From the NCBI GenBank assembly GCA_002705485.1, contig PAGT01000019.1:48866-63158 (forward strand): a DNA stretch of 14,293 nt, in the 5' to 3' direction. The DNA is from Flavobacteriales bacterium (lineage in GTDB: Bacteria; Bacteroidota; Bacteroidia; Flavobacteriales; Flavobacteriaceae). The number at the start of each line of letters is the position of its first letter. Position 1 is the stretch's first letter. The notes beneath the pieces were generated by a model. It was not told the DNA's origin, did no database searches, and saw only the letters and a program-made list of their open reading frames with translations. The position numbers were made by a program, and so were the translations under genes. Shown piece after piece: positions 1 to 7,385 of the stretch.

Positions 1-1697
1 AGGTTTTTTGAAATAACATCGTTTATGAAGTAATCTATACCCTGAGGAATCGTTAGGTTGTTATTTAAATTGTAATACGAATTATTTGTATTATATTTTT
101 TTGAAATTGAATTTATAGCGTCGTATGAGTTTGAATAAATATTGAAATAATTTATACTGTTTTTATTGTTTACCAATTCAATATTGATTAAACCTAATTT
201 ATACTGGTTTTTTTTTGAAACCCAGTCGTAATCAAAATTTAATTTAAAACTTTGCCTGTCAAGTCCAATATTTGTTTGTTTGGAGGTTCCTATGCTTAAA
301 TAGGTTATCGGTTCATTTTCAATTGGAATTATTTTTTTGGAAACAAATGGTAAATAAAATCTTGGGAATCTAATATTTAAATCAACACCAAACTCAGAAA
401 TAGTAGTGTTTGCTGACTTTCCAATAGTTCCTCTTGTACTCAGTTGTAATCTTTCAGCTCCTTTAAAAATATTTCTACTATTAAAGGAGTTCTCAAAAGC
501 AATTCCAATATCTTCAATGTTAGAATGTTTTAAATCAAAGCCAAAACCCAGAGAAAATCTCTTTTTTGAACTAAGAAGTATGTTGGCTTCTAAATTATCA
601 TCTGATCCATTTAAATATTTGTAATTGACTGAAGGATACTTAAAATTATCAAGATTGTTAAACTGTTTGATTGTTTTAGATCTGTCTAAATCACTATACA
701 AATCACCATTTTTAAATGATACAAGTTCAGTTAAAAATTCAGGTTTATATCTCAATTCACCAGAATAAAAGATATTTATATTTTCATAAACGTTAAAATT
801 TCTATTTTCTTGAGTAGACTCAGGGTCTTCGGTATATAAATTAATCTTACTAATTTTATGGGGTTTGTATTTTTTTTGATTTGTAGGGTTTCTTCCAGCA
901 ATATTGATTAGAACTGGAATTCTTAGGTCATTTCCTGTAGTGTCTCTTGAAACTTCAAACGAAATTGAGTTTATTTGAAAGTTAAAAAATCCGGAATTCT
1001 TAAAAAGCTCATTAAGCCTATCTCGCTCTTTTTCAAAATTTAGAGTGTTAAAAGGAGCATTTTTTTTTAAAAAAGTTTCTGAAATATTTGATGTATAAAT
1101 TGAATCTAAGACTCGTGATTCAATATTGGATTTGATTGAGTCTAGATAATACTGGTTCCCCTGTTTAATATCATAAATAACTTTTCCAAATTTTTTATTT
1201 TTTTCATCCCTTTCTATTTGAGAAGAAATTTTTGAATCAAAATAGCCATTATTATCAAAAAATGATTTTAAATTTTCTGAGGAAATATTATTTTTTATAG
1301 AATCAATGATTTCAATACTGTCTCCATTTCTTTTTTTCCAATTATTAAAACTCTTTACATAATTACCAATTTGGGAAACTTGTTTTCGAGAAAAAATTTT
1401 ATTTAATCTTTGTACCCTTTTGGGAGATTTATTTAACCATTTTTTGAAAACTGAATCAGGGTTTTTTTTTGCAGATTCATAAATCAATGCCGAAATTGGT
1501 AAACCAAAAATGTAATTGTTTTCTTTTTGAACGATTAATGGACTAAGGGAATCTTTTTTTAAAAAATTACCATCTATCATTATTTTGACATCTTTTAATA
1601 TGATTTCATCTTTTCCAATTTTTTTTGATATAGCACACGATTTTAAAACCGATATGAGAATTATAAATAATACTATTTTTGAGAAATTGTATTTCAC
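1..1697 (-). CDS. tamL: TamL-type outer-membrane lipoprotein of the Omp85/TamA family, C-terminus cut by window edge
   Basis: This is the N-terminal 565 residues of an open frame without stops; the 3' end lies beyond base 1. From a GTG start the protein opens with a basic, hydrophobic leader and a lipobox-like LKSC with Cys21 as the lipidation site, so it is probably a lipoprotein. Residues about 130-330 look like POTRA modules (for example FFDNNGYFDSKI and LFKNSGFFNFQI). From about 390 on, alternating segments such as SLGFGFDLKHSNIEDIGIAF and RNIFKGAERLQLSTRG match the start of an Omp85 barrel as in Bacteroidota TamL. In that family TamL works with inner-membrane TamB in outer-membrane assembly; any tamB would lie outside the window. 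An in-frame ATG at 1724 is possible, but it sits upstream of the predicted -7 box and gives a longer, less typical leader. The coding strand carries three runs of nine A. The family call is strong; the exact start is less certain. Confidence 0.88.
   Translation of the reverse strand, partial: MKYNFSKIVLFIILISVLKSCAISKKIGKDEIILKDVKIMIDGNFLKKDSLSPLIVQKENNYIFGLPISALIYESAKKNPDSVFKKWLNKSPKRVQRLNKIFSRKQVSQIGNYVKSFNNWKKRNGDSIEIIDSIKNNISSENLKSFFDNNGYFDSKISSQIERDEKNKKFGKVIYDIKQGNQYYLDSIKSNIESRVLDSIYTSNISETFLKKNAPFNTLNFEKERDRLNELFKNSGFFNFQINSISFEVSRDTTGNDLRIPVLINIAGRNPTNQKKYKPHKISKINLYTEDPESTQENRNFNVYENINIFYSGELRYKPEFLTELVSFKNGDLYSDLDRSKTIKQFNNLDNFKYPSVNYKYLNGSDDNLEANILLSSKKRFSLGFGFDLKHSNIEDIGIAFENSFNSRNIFKGAERLQLSTRGTIGKSANTTISEFGVDLNIRFPRFYLPFVSKKIIPIENEPITYLSIGTSKQTNIGLDRQSFKLNFDYDWVSKKNQYKLGLINIELVNNKNSINYFNIYSNSYDAINSISKKYNTNNSYYNLNNNLTIPQGIDYFINDVISKN
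1674..1681 (+). promoter_or_regulatory. Possible -7 box for the RNA methyltransferase gene
   Basis: TATTTTTG matches TAnnTTTG and would start transcription about 45 bases before the ATG at 1734. No TTG is found at the expected distance upstream. It lies within the signal-peptide codons of tamL, where AT-rich sequence can give such words by chance. Confidence 0.25.
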
Positions 1698-1713
1698 TAT
1701 TTTTAAAATTAAA

Positions 1714-1744
1714 CAAAAATACATCTAATTAGTATGGTTGGCAA
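1714..1744 (-). promoter_or_regulatory. Predicted promoter of tamL (TTG-N20-TAttTTTG)
   Basis: Reading the minus strand, TTG lies at 1744-1742 and TATTTTTG at 1721-1714, separated by 20 bases. This fits the known Bacteroidota consensus TTG-N17-23-TAnnTTTG. Transcription would start near 1707-1710, about ten bases before the GTG at 1697, which supports the GTG start over the upstream ATG. The TTG element lies inside codons 3-4 of the divergent methyltransferase gene. Confidence 0.55.
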
Positions 1745-2459
1745 AAAGGAAATAAAATTCATAAAAAGCCTTAGAAATAAAAAATTCAGAATAAATAATA
1801 ATTGTTTTGTAGTTGAGGGAAAGAAATCAGTAAATGAATTTTTAAAGTCCGATTATAAACTTGTAAAGCTTTATACGGTAAGTAAAACAATAATTAATAT
1901 TGATAAACAGGAGGTCATCGATAAAAACCTTCTCGAAAAAATTAGTTTTTTAAAAAACCCTGACGATTATCTAGCCATATTTGAATTTACTAAACCAACA
2001 AAAATCAGAAAAAACAATTTTATAGTTGCACTTGATTCGGTTAGTGATCCAGGAAATTTAGGTACAATTATTCGAACTTGTGAATGGTTTGGAGTTAATG
2101 ATATAATTTGTTCACTAAATACTGTTGATTGCTACAGTCCCAAAGTAATTCAATCTGCAATGGGCTCAGTTTCAAGAGTTAATATTTCGTATTTAGATCT
2201 CAAAAAATATTTTGAGGACAACAAGAGTTGTTTGGTTGGAACATCTTTAAATGGTAATTCAATTTATGATTTGAAAAAACCCATAAAAAAAGGAGTAATA
2301 GTTTTTGGAAATGAGTCTCACGGAGTTTCTAGCAAATTACAAGAAATGATGAATATTAAAATTAAAATTCCTAAATATAATAAATCAATGTATCCAGAAA
2401 GTCTAAATTTAGCTACTTCTGTAGGGATCGTTTTGAGTAAATTGATGAAAATTAGTTGA
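1734..2459 (+). CDS. TrmH/SpoU-family RNA 2'-O-ribose methyltransferase
   Basis: The 241-residue protein has the two-part layout of the SpoU family. Residues 1-95 form the substrate-binding domain, with FVVEGKKSV at 25-33 as the typical VEG segment. Residues 96-241 form the SPOUT (trefoil-knot) methyltransferase domain. All three family motifs are visible: motif 1 DPGNLGTIIRT at 105-115 with the catalytic-type Arg114, motif 2 FGNESHGVS at 191-199, and motif 3 ESLNLATSVGIVL at 222-234. The family transfers a methyl group from SAM to ribose 2'-OH in rRNA or tRNA; sequence alone does not show which nucleotide, so no symbol is given. Length is normal and the MVGKKEIKFI opening matches flavobacterial relatives. 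It is divergent from tamL (36 bases between starts) and ends one base from porT on the other strand. Confidence 0.9.
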   Translation: MVGKKEIKFIKSLRNKKFRINNNCFVVEGKKSVNEFLKSDYKLVKLYTVSKTIINIDKQEVIDKNLLEKISFLKNPDDYLAIFEFTKPTKIRKNNFIVALDSVSDPGNLGTIIRTCEWFGVNDIICSLNTVDCYSPKVIQSAMGSVSRVNISYLDLKKYFEDNKSCLVGTSLNGNSIYDLKKPIKKGVIVFGNESHGVSSKLQEMMNIKIKIPKYNKSMYPESLNLATSVGIVLSKLMKIS

Positions 2460-2460
2460 A

Positions 2461-3165
2461 TCAATGAAATATTAGATTTATAAAAATCCCTCTTGTACTT
2501 AATTTGCTCAAATTGCTAGTCCAAGGGCTGTTAACATCATTGTCTGGAACAAGTTCATTTTTTAAAGAAAACAAACCTCTAATTGATGGAGAAAATTTAA
2601 AATATTGAAAGTAAAAGTCTATACCAAAACCTAATTCATAGTAAAGATTAAAGGTTTTTAACCTGAAGACATCATTTTTATTGTCTTCTGGTGAGTTTTG
2701 ATTGCTCGACAGGTTGATAGATGATGAAACTCCTCCAATAAGGTAGGGTCTAAAGTTATCAATTCTTTTTGAACTGAACTTTAATAAAACAGGCAAGTGG
2801 ATGTAAGTTGATTTAATAGACCTCAAAGTATCACTTTCATTAGTAAAACCAGATCTTTCATTGAATTTAAGCGATCCTTTGTTGGTATGTAAACCTGGCT
2901 CGAACCTTAAATTTAGATACTCATTTATTCTTAAATCACCTATAAGTCCAATATTTAGTCCCAATTGCTCAATCATTTGAGTGGAGTATTCTGGATTTTG
3001 TTTAAAATCAATTTTGAAATTGTATTGGTTCAAGCCAAGGTAATAACCAAAATGAATTTTTTGTTTATCAAAATTTTGTAGGTTTTTAATCTTCCCCCTA
3101 CTAAACTGTGCATGTGAGATACCACAAATAAGAAATGATAAAACAAAGTGAATATATATTCTCAT
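2461..3165 (-). CDS. porT: PorT/SprT outer-membrane beta-barrel protein of the type IX secretion system
   Basis: The 234-residue protein begins with a clear signal peptide (hydrophobic core, then SHA before Gln20). The mature part is rich in short amphipathic strands: FGYYLGLNQYNFKIDF, GLNIGLIGDLRINEYLNLRF, YIHLPVLLKF, FRPYLIGGVSSSINL and LGFGIDFYFQYFKFSPSIRG, ending in LIFH. This is an 8-stranded-type outer-membrane barrel. The NLENFD/NLQNFD-like segment after the leader and the RINEYLNLRFEPGL segment are typical of PorT (SprT in Flavobacterium), an outer-membrane protein needed for T9SS export and gliding. Its partners in the export apparatus are not in this window apart from the plug protein at 10078-11313. 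It is transcribed towards the methyltransferase gene and diverges from trkA. Family assignment rests on recalled conserved segments; a generic PorT-like barrel is the alternative. Confidence 0.82.
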   Translation of the reverse strand: MRIYIHFVLSFLICGISHAQFSRGKIKNLQNFDKQKIHFGYYLGLNQYNFKIDFKQNPEYSTQMIEQLGLNIGLIGDLRINEYLNLRFEPGLHTNKGSLKFNERSGFTNESDTLRSIKSTYIHLPVLLKFSSKRIDNFRPYLIGGVSSSINLSSNQNSPEDNKNDVFRLKTFNLYYELGFGIDFYFQYFKFSPSIRGLFSLKNELVPDNDVNSPWTSNLSKLSTRGIFINLIFH

Positions 3166-3170
3166 AATAT

Positions 3171-3176
3171 TCCTCT
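3171..3176 (-). promoter_or_regulatory. Shine-Dalgarno-like site of porT
   Basis: AGAGGA on the minus strand lies five bases upstream of the porT ATG (3165). It pairs with the 16S anti-SD sequence and stands out because neighbouring genes have only A/T-rich leaders, as is usual in Bacteroidota. It supports the chosen start. Confidence 0.5.
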
Positions 3177-3225
3177 AAAATAAAAAACATTCAATTAAGC
3201 TGTAAATACCAAAAAATTTTAAATT

Positions 3226-3244
3226 ATTTTGATTTTTTCAAAAT
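3226..3244. repeat. 7-bp inverted repeat, operator-like, within the trkA promoter
   Basis: ATTTTGA (3226-3232), a five-T spacer and TCAAAAT (3238-3244) form perfect 7-base arms. The dyad covers the predicted -33 TTG (3229-3231) and most of the spacer of the trkA promoter. This is where a repressor would block RNA polymerase. Arms this AT-rich could arise by chance. Confidence 0.4.
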
Positions 3245-3256
3245 CGAGTATATTTG
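3229..3256 (+). promoter_or_regulatory. Predicted promoter of trkA-trkH (TTG-N17-TATATTTG)
   Basis: TTG at 3229-3231 and TATATTTG at 3249-3256, separated by 17 bases, match the Bacteroidota sigma-A consensus. The inferred transcription start near 3262 leaves a leader of about 16 bases before the ATG at 3279. No separate promoter is seen for trkH, so the pair is probably one transcript. Confidence 0.65.
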
Positions 3257-3278
3257 CAAGATTATTCAATTGTGAATT

Positions 3279-4622
3279 ATGAAAATCATAATAGCAGGAG
3301 CTGGTGAGGTTGGATTTCATTTGGCAAAATTATTATCATTTGAATCACAGGATATTACGTTAATTGATAATAAAAAATCAAATTTAAATATTGCTGATAA
3401 TCAACTTGACATCAAAACAATTGAAGGCGATTCTGCTTCAATATCAATTCTTAAGGAGGCAAATGCTGAAAGTTCTGATTTAGTTGTTTCATTAACAACA
3501 TCCGAGACAACAAATTTTACTACTTGTTTTATAGCTAAACAGTTGGGTGCAAAAAAAACAATTGCAAGAATATCAAATGCAGAGTTCATAAATTGTGATA
3601 TTGATTTTAAACTTATGGGGGTGGATGAATTGATATCCCCAGAGAATTTAGCAACTGATGAAATAAAACTTTTAATTGATGAATCAGCATTTACTAATAG
3701 TCACGATTTTGAGGGTGGAGTGTTAAAAATGATGGGGGTTAAATTAGAACTAAATGCTCCATTTGTAGGTAAATCTGTTATGGAGTCTGCATCCGTTTTT
3801 CCGGGTGTTCACTTTATGCCCATTGCTCTGAAGAAGGAAAATTCCGATAGCACTATAATTCCAAGAGGTGATACTGTCTTTTGTAGCGGTGATCAGGTTT
3901 ATTTCATTACGGATGAAAAAGGTTTGAAAGAGCTGTATAACCTTTTAGGTACTGTTAAACAAAATATCGAAAATATAATGATATTGGGAGCGGGTCGAAT
4001 AGGACAAAAGTTGGCTAATGATCTAAGTAATAATGGTTTGAATGTTAAATTAATTGAAATAAATATTGAAAAGGCTAATCAACTTGCTGATGAATTGCCA
4101 AATGTAATGATGTTAAATGTAGACGGAAGAAATGTAGATCTTTTAGAAGAAGAAAACCTACAAAATATGGATGCTTTTATTGCAACAACCGGAAGCTCCG
4201 AAACTAATATTATGTCATGTTTAATGGCAAAGTCCAAAAAAATAAAAAAGACAATTGCCTTAGTTAATAACATGGATTACTTTAACTTATCTCAATCAAT
4301 TGGGATAGACACTCTTATTAATAAAAAATTACTTGCTGCCAATGATATTTTTAGATTTGTTAGAAACGGTGATATAGTTGAATTAGCAAAATTAAATAAT
4401 ATGGATGCTGAAATTGTCGAATTCAATGTTAGCCGTAAATCAAAAGTTTTAAACAAAAAAATAGTTGAACTTAATTTTCCAAGAGAAGCAATTATTGGAG
4501 GGGTAATTAGAAATAATGAAGGGATAATTGCTTTGGGAGAATTTAAAATTAAGCTAAATGACAGGGTTTTGGTTTGTTCAACTCCAAAAGCACTCAAAAA
4601 GGTTGAAAGTTTGTTTTTATAA
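3279..4622 (+). CDS. trkA: Trk potassium uptake system, NAD-binding regulatory protein TrkA
   Basis: The 447-residue protein is a tandem of two RCK modules, as in TrkA. The first Rossmann fold opens at residue 3 with the nucleotide-binding GAGEVG (7-12) and acidic Asp30 at the end of the second strand. It is followed by a TrkA-C domain (about 145-220). The second Rossmann fold has GAGRIG at 237-242 and Glu260, followed by a second TrkA-C domain (about 370-447). TrkA is a cytoplasmic ring that binds NAD(H)/ATP and gates the TrkH membrane channel. trkH follows after six bases, so the genes form an operon. Length and both glycine motifs are normal. A dyad overlaps its promoter and may regulate it; the regulator is unknown. 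Confidence 0.95.
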   Translation: MKIIIAGAGEVGFHLAKLLSFESQDITLIDNKKSNLNIADNQLDIKTIEGDSASISILKEANAESSDLVVSLTTSETTNFTTCFIAKQLGAKKTIARISNAEFINCDIDFKLMGVDELISPENLATDEIKLLIDESAFTNSHDFEGGVLKMMGVKLELNAPFVGKSVMESASVFPGVHFMPIALKKENSDSTIIPRGDTVFCSGDQVYFITDEKGLKELYNLLGTVKQNIENIMILGAGRIGQKLANDLSNNGLNVKLIEINIEKANQLADELPNVMMLNVDGRNVDLLEEENLQNMDAFIATTGSSETNIMSCLMAKSKKIKKTIALVNNMDYFNLSQSIGIDTLINKKLLAANDIFRFVRNGDIVELAKLNNMDAEIVEFNVSRKSKVLNKKIVELNFPREAIIGGVIRNNEGIIALGEFKIKLNDRVLVCSTPKALKKVESLFL

Positions 4623-4628
4623 ACTAAT

Positions 4629-6125
4629 ATGACCAAACTAAACATTAAATTAATTTTATACATCATTGGGATGCTTTTAGTTTTCAATGGTTTTTCGATG
4701 TTCATTGCTTCAATTGTAAGTTTAATTGTTGATGACGGAGCTGTTATTCAGTTAATTATTTCAGGACTAATACCAATTTCAATAGGAATAATATTAATGT
4801 TAACCAACAAGAATAATTCAAGACAAATAAATAAAAGAGATGGTTATGTAATTGTTACTTTGGGATGGCTGACAATGGTAATATCAGGAATGCTACCATA
4901 TTATTTTACAAATTCCATACTTGGAAGTGCTAACCTATTTTTTGAAACAATGTCTGGTTATACAACAACAGGCTCGACAATTTTAGATGATGTGGAAAGG
5001 CTTCCAATGAGTATAATTTTTTGGAGAAGTATGACTCATTGGTTAGGGGGAATGGGAATCATAGTGCTTGCCATTGCCTTACTGCCACTTTTAGGAATAG
5101 GAGGAATGCAGTTGTTTTCTGCTGAGGCACCAGGCGTTTCAGGTGACAAAATTCATCCGAGAATAAGTGATACAGCCAAGAGATTATGGATGATTTATGT
5201 TGGTTTAACTGTAGTTGAGACAATACTTTTAAATATTGCTGGTATGAGTTTCTTTGATGCTTTAAATAATTCAATGAGTAATATAGCTTCAGGCGGATTT
5301 TCAACTAAAAATGAAAGTATAGCTCATTGGAATAATATTCCAGTCATTCAATACATAATTATTTTTTTTATGTTCCTCGCAGGAACAAACTTTATTTTGA
5401 TATACTTTGGTTTAATAGGAAAAATTAAAAAAATTTATAAGAATACTGAGTTTAATTGGTATGTTTCGTTGTTGACAATTTTTGTTTTGATAGCAACAGT
5501 TGTACTTTACACATCTGTTGACCTCTCAGAAACACCGGTTGATCACCCTGAGGTTTACGGAAAGTTTGAAAGTAGCTTTAGGCATGCACTATTTCAAGTT
5601 GTTGCAATTGTTACGACAACAGGATTTGTCACAGGTGATTTTGTTTCATGGGGAACTTTTTTAACAATGTTTTTCTTTGGAATTATGTTTTTAGGTGGGT
5701 CATCTGGTTCAACCTCAGGAGGAGTAAAAGTTTTAAGACATTTAATTTTAATTAAAAATGGATTACTTGAATTTAAAAGATCATTACATCCTAACGCAAT
5801 CATTCCTCTCAGACATAATAACACTGTTGTTGAAAAACCAATTGTTATTCATGTTTTAGCTTTTTTTATTTTATATCTAATACTATTTATAATTGGTGCA
5901 GGAGTTTTAAGCATAATGGGTCTCGACTTTGTTTCTGCAATTGGAAGCGCAGCATCTTCAATTGGAAATGTTGGCCCAGCTTTGGGCGAGTTTGGGCCAA
6001 CTAACAGTTTTAATAGTCTTCCTGATTTAGGAAAATATTGGTGTGCATTTTTAATGCTTGTTGGAAGGCTGGAGTTGTTTACTGTTTTAATCTTATTTAC
6101 TCCGTTCTTTTGGCGTGATCACTAA
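4629..6125 (+). CDS. trkH: TrkH-family potassium uptake membrane protein
   Basis: The 498-residue integral membrane protein has the four-repeat pore plan of the SKT superfamily. The four selectivity-filter loops are visible: TTTGS (112-116), ASGGFST (220-226), TTTGF (329-333) and SIGNVGP (444-450). Each carries the filter glycine. GGSSGSTSGG (356-365) is the glycine/serine-rich intramembrane gate loop of TrkH. The N-terminal segment (about 8-58) supplies the two extra helices found in TrkH/TrkG. It imports potassium under TrkA control. It begins six bases after trkA. Its TAA overlaps the TAG of the convergent aminotransferase gene. Confidence 0.95.
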   Translation: MTKLNIKLILYIIGMLLVFNGFSMFIASIVSLIVDDGAVIQLIISGLIPISIGIILMLTNKNNSRQINKRDGYVIVTLGWLTMVISGMLPYYFTNSILGSANLFFETMSGYTTTGSTILDDVERLPMSIIFWRSMTHWLGGMGIIVLAIALLPLLGIGGMQLFSAEAPGVSGDKIHPRISDTAKRLWMIYVGLTVVETILLNIAGMSFFDALNNSMSNIASGGFSTKNESIAHWNNIPVIQYIIIFFMFLAGTNFILIYFGLIGKIKKIYKNTEFNWYVSLLTIFVLIATVVLYTSVDLSETPVDHPEVYGKFESSFRHALFQVVAIVTTTGFVTGDFVSWGTFLTMFFFGIMFLGGSSGSTSGGVKVLRHLILIKNGLLEFKRSLHPNAIIPLRHNNTVVEKPIVIHVLAFFILYLILFIIGAGVLSIMGLDFVSAIGSAASSIGNVGPALGEFGPTNSFNSLPDLGKYWCAFLMLVGRLELFTVLILFTPFFWRDH

Positions 6126-6143
6126 CAATTAAGAACTTTTTTT
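6104..6143 (+). terminator. Possible intrinsic terminator of trkA-trkH, inside the aminotransferase gene's 3' end
   Basis: GTTCTT (6104-6109) and AAGAAC (6131-6136) can pair. Inside them TTG/CAA (6110-6112 with 6126-6128) and the palindrome GTGATCAC (6115-6122) can extend the stem with internal loops. Seven Ts follow directly (6137-6143). The order stem then T-run fits a rho-independent terminator read on the plus strand. The stem is interrupted and only moderately stable, and it lies over the trkH stop codon. Confidence 0.4.
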
Positions 6144-7312
6144 ATTCTTTCAATCGCGTTTACAATTACCTCTCTTGATGCAGCATATGAAATTCTAATA
6201 TTGTTGGGACATCCAAATGCATCTCCTGTAACCGTTGCTACATGAGCTTTTTCTAATAAAAAAATTGCAAAATCTGATGCGTTATTAATCTTTATATTTT
6301 TGATTGTCTTTCCAAAAAAGTAGGAAATATCTGGGAAAACATAAAATGCACCCATTGGTTTATTAATTTTAATTCCTTTAATATCATTTAAAAGAGATAT
6401 AATTAGTTTTCTTCTTTCTGAAAACTCTTCTACCATATATTGTATTTTTGAAACAGGAGCTTTCAGCGCTGATATAGTCGCTCTTTGTGCAATACAATTT
6501 GTTCCACTAGTTATTTGGCCTTGCATTTTTGTACAGGCCTTGGCAATCCATGATGGTGCGCCCAAATATCCAATTCTCCAACCAGTCATTGCAAAAGCCT
6601 TTGCCAATCCATTAACTGTAATGGTACGATTATACATTGATGGTATTTTAGCAAAACTGAAATGAGGAATGCCATAATTGATGTGTTCATAAATTTCGTC
6701 AGACAAAATAAAAATATTGGGAAATTTATCAAGAATCTTTGAAAGTTCAACAAGTTCATCTTCGGAATAAACAGATCCACTAGGATTATTTGGAGAGTTG
6801 ATGATCAGTAATTTAGTTTTTTTAGTTATTGATTTTTCTAGTTTCGATGGACTTATTTTAAAATCAGTTGATATATCAGATCTTATTTCAATTGGATTAC
6901 CACCTGCAAGTGTGACGATAGCGGAGTAACTTACCCAATATGGTGCCACTAGTAAAACATCCTCACCTTCATTAACTAATACTTGAATAGTATTTGCAAT
7001 TGATTGTTTAGCGCCTGTTGATATTACAATCTGATTTGGCTCATAGTTTATTTCATTATCTCTTTTGAATTTTTCACAAACGGCTTGTTTTAATTCTTCA
7101 TAACCATCGACAGGTGTATATGAATTGTAATTATCTTTGATTGCCTGAATTGATGCATCCTTAATAAAATCAGGTGTATTAAAATCAGGTTCTCCCAGAC
7201 TAAGTCCAATTATATCTATTCCCTTATTTTTAAGTTCTCTAGCTTTTGCTGCCATTTCTAATGTTGCAGAAACAGGAAGGCTTTTTATTTTTTTTGATAG
7301 ATAGTTATTCAT
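6122..7312 (-). CDS. Class I PLP-dependent aminotransferase, aspartate aminotransferase type
   Basis: The 396-residue protein has the full fold-type I aminotransferase signature. GLSLGEPDF (36-44) is the N-terminal substrate-gate segment and SPNNPSG (173-179) holds the conserved Asn. SDEIYEH (204-210) carries the Asp/Tyr that contact the PLP ring. NGLAKAFAMTGWRIGY (234-249) holds the Schiff-base Lys238 and phosphate-binding Arg246. NNIRISYAAS near the end carries the carboxylate-binding Arg. The pattern fits subgroup I-beta/gamma aspartate aminotransferase (aspartate + 2-oxoglutarate to oxaloacetate + glutamate); some members also accept prephenate, so substrate range is not certain and I leave the symbol blank. 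It is transcribed alone, converging on trkH with a four-base overlap of stop codons and diverging from rsmG. Confidence 0.92.
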   Translation of the reverse strand: MNNYLSKKIKSLPVSATLEMAAKARELKNKGIDIIGLSLGEPDFNTPDFIKDASIQAIKDNYNSYTPVDGYEELKQAVCEKFKRDNEINYEPNQIVISTGAKQSIANTIQVLVNEGEDVLLVAPYWVSYSAIVTLAGGNPIEIRSDISTDFKISPSKLEKSITKKTKLLIINSPNNPSGSVYSEDELVELSKILDKFPNIFILSDEIYEHINYGIPHFSFAKIPSMYNRTITVNGLAKAFAMTGWRIGYLGAPSWIAKACTKMQGQITSGTNCIAQRATISALKAPVSKIQYMVEEFSERRKLIISLLNDIKGIKINKPMGAFYVFPDISYFFGKTIKNIKINNASDFAIFLLEKAHVATVTGDAFGCPNNIRISYAASREVIVNAIERIKKVLNC

Positions 7313-7385
7313 TATTTATACTTTGATTTAAAGATATTTATTTTAGTAAAATTAAAATGTAATTTTAATTATATATATAAAAGTT

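Noticed and set aside
406..624. 72-codon open frame on the plus strand inside tamL
   Set aside because: It is antisense to the continuous tamL frame and has no recognisable features.
1698..1724. Alternative ATG start of tamL at 1724
   Set aside because: It would extend the leader by nine residues to an atypical lipoprotein signal and lies upstream of the predicted -7 box (1721-1714), so it would not be in the mRNA.
2441..2465. Inverted repeat ATTGAT/ATCAAT at the methyltransferase/porT junction as a terminator
   Set aside because: A six-base AT-rich stem with a 13-base loop and no T-run on either side is too weak.
4292..4705. 137-codon open frame on the minus strand across the trkA/trkH junction
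   Set aside because: It is the antisense shadow of two strongly supported genes, with no promoter or recognisable product.
7317..7336. Promoter-like words TATACTTTG (plus) and TATCTTTA (minus) between the aminotransferase gene and rsmG
   Set aside because: The first has an extra base between TA and TTTG; the second ends in A instead of G. Neither has a TTG at the right distance.
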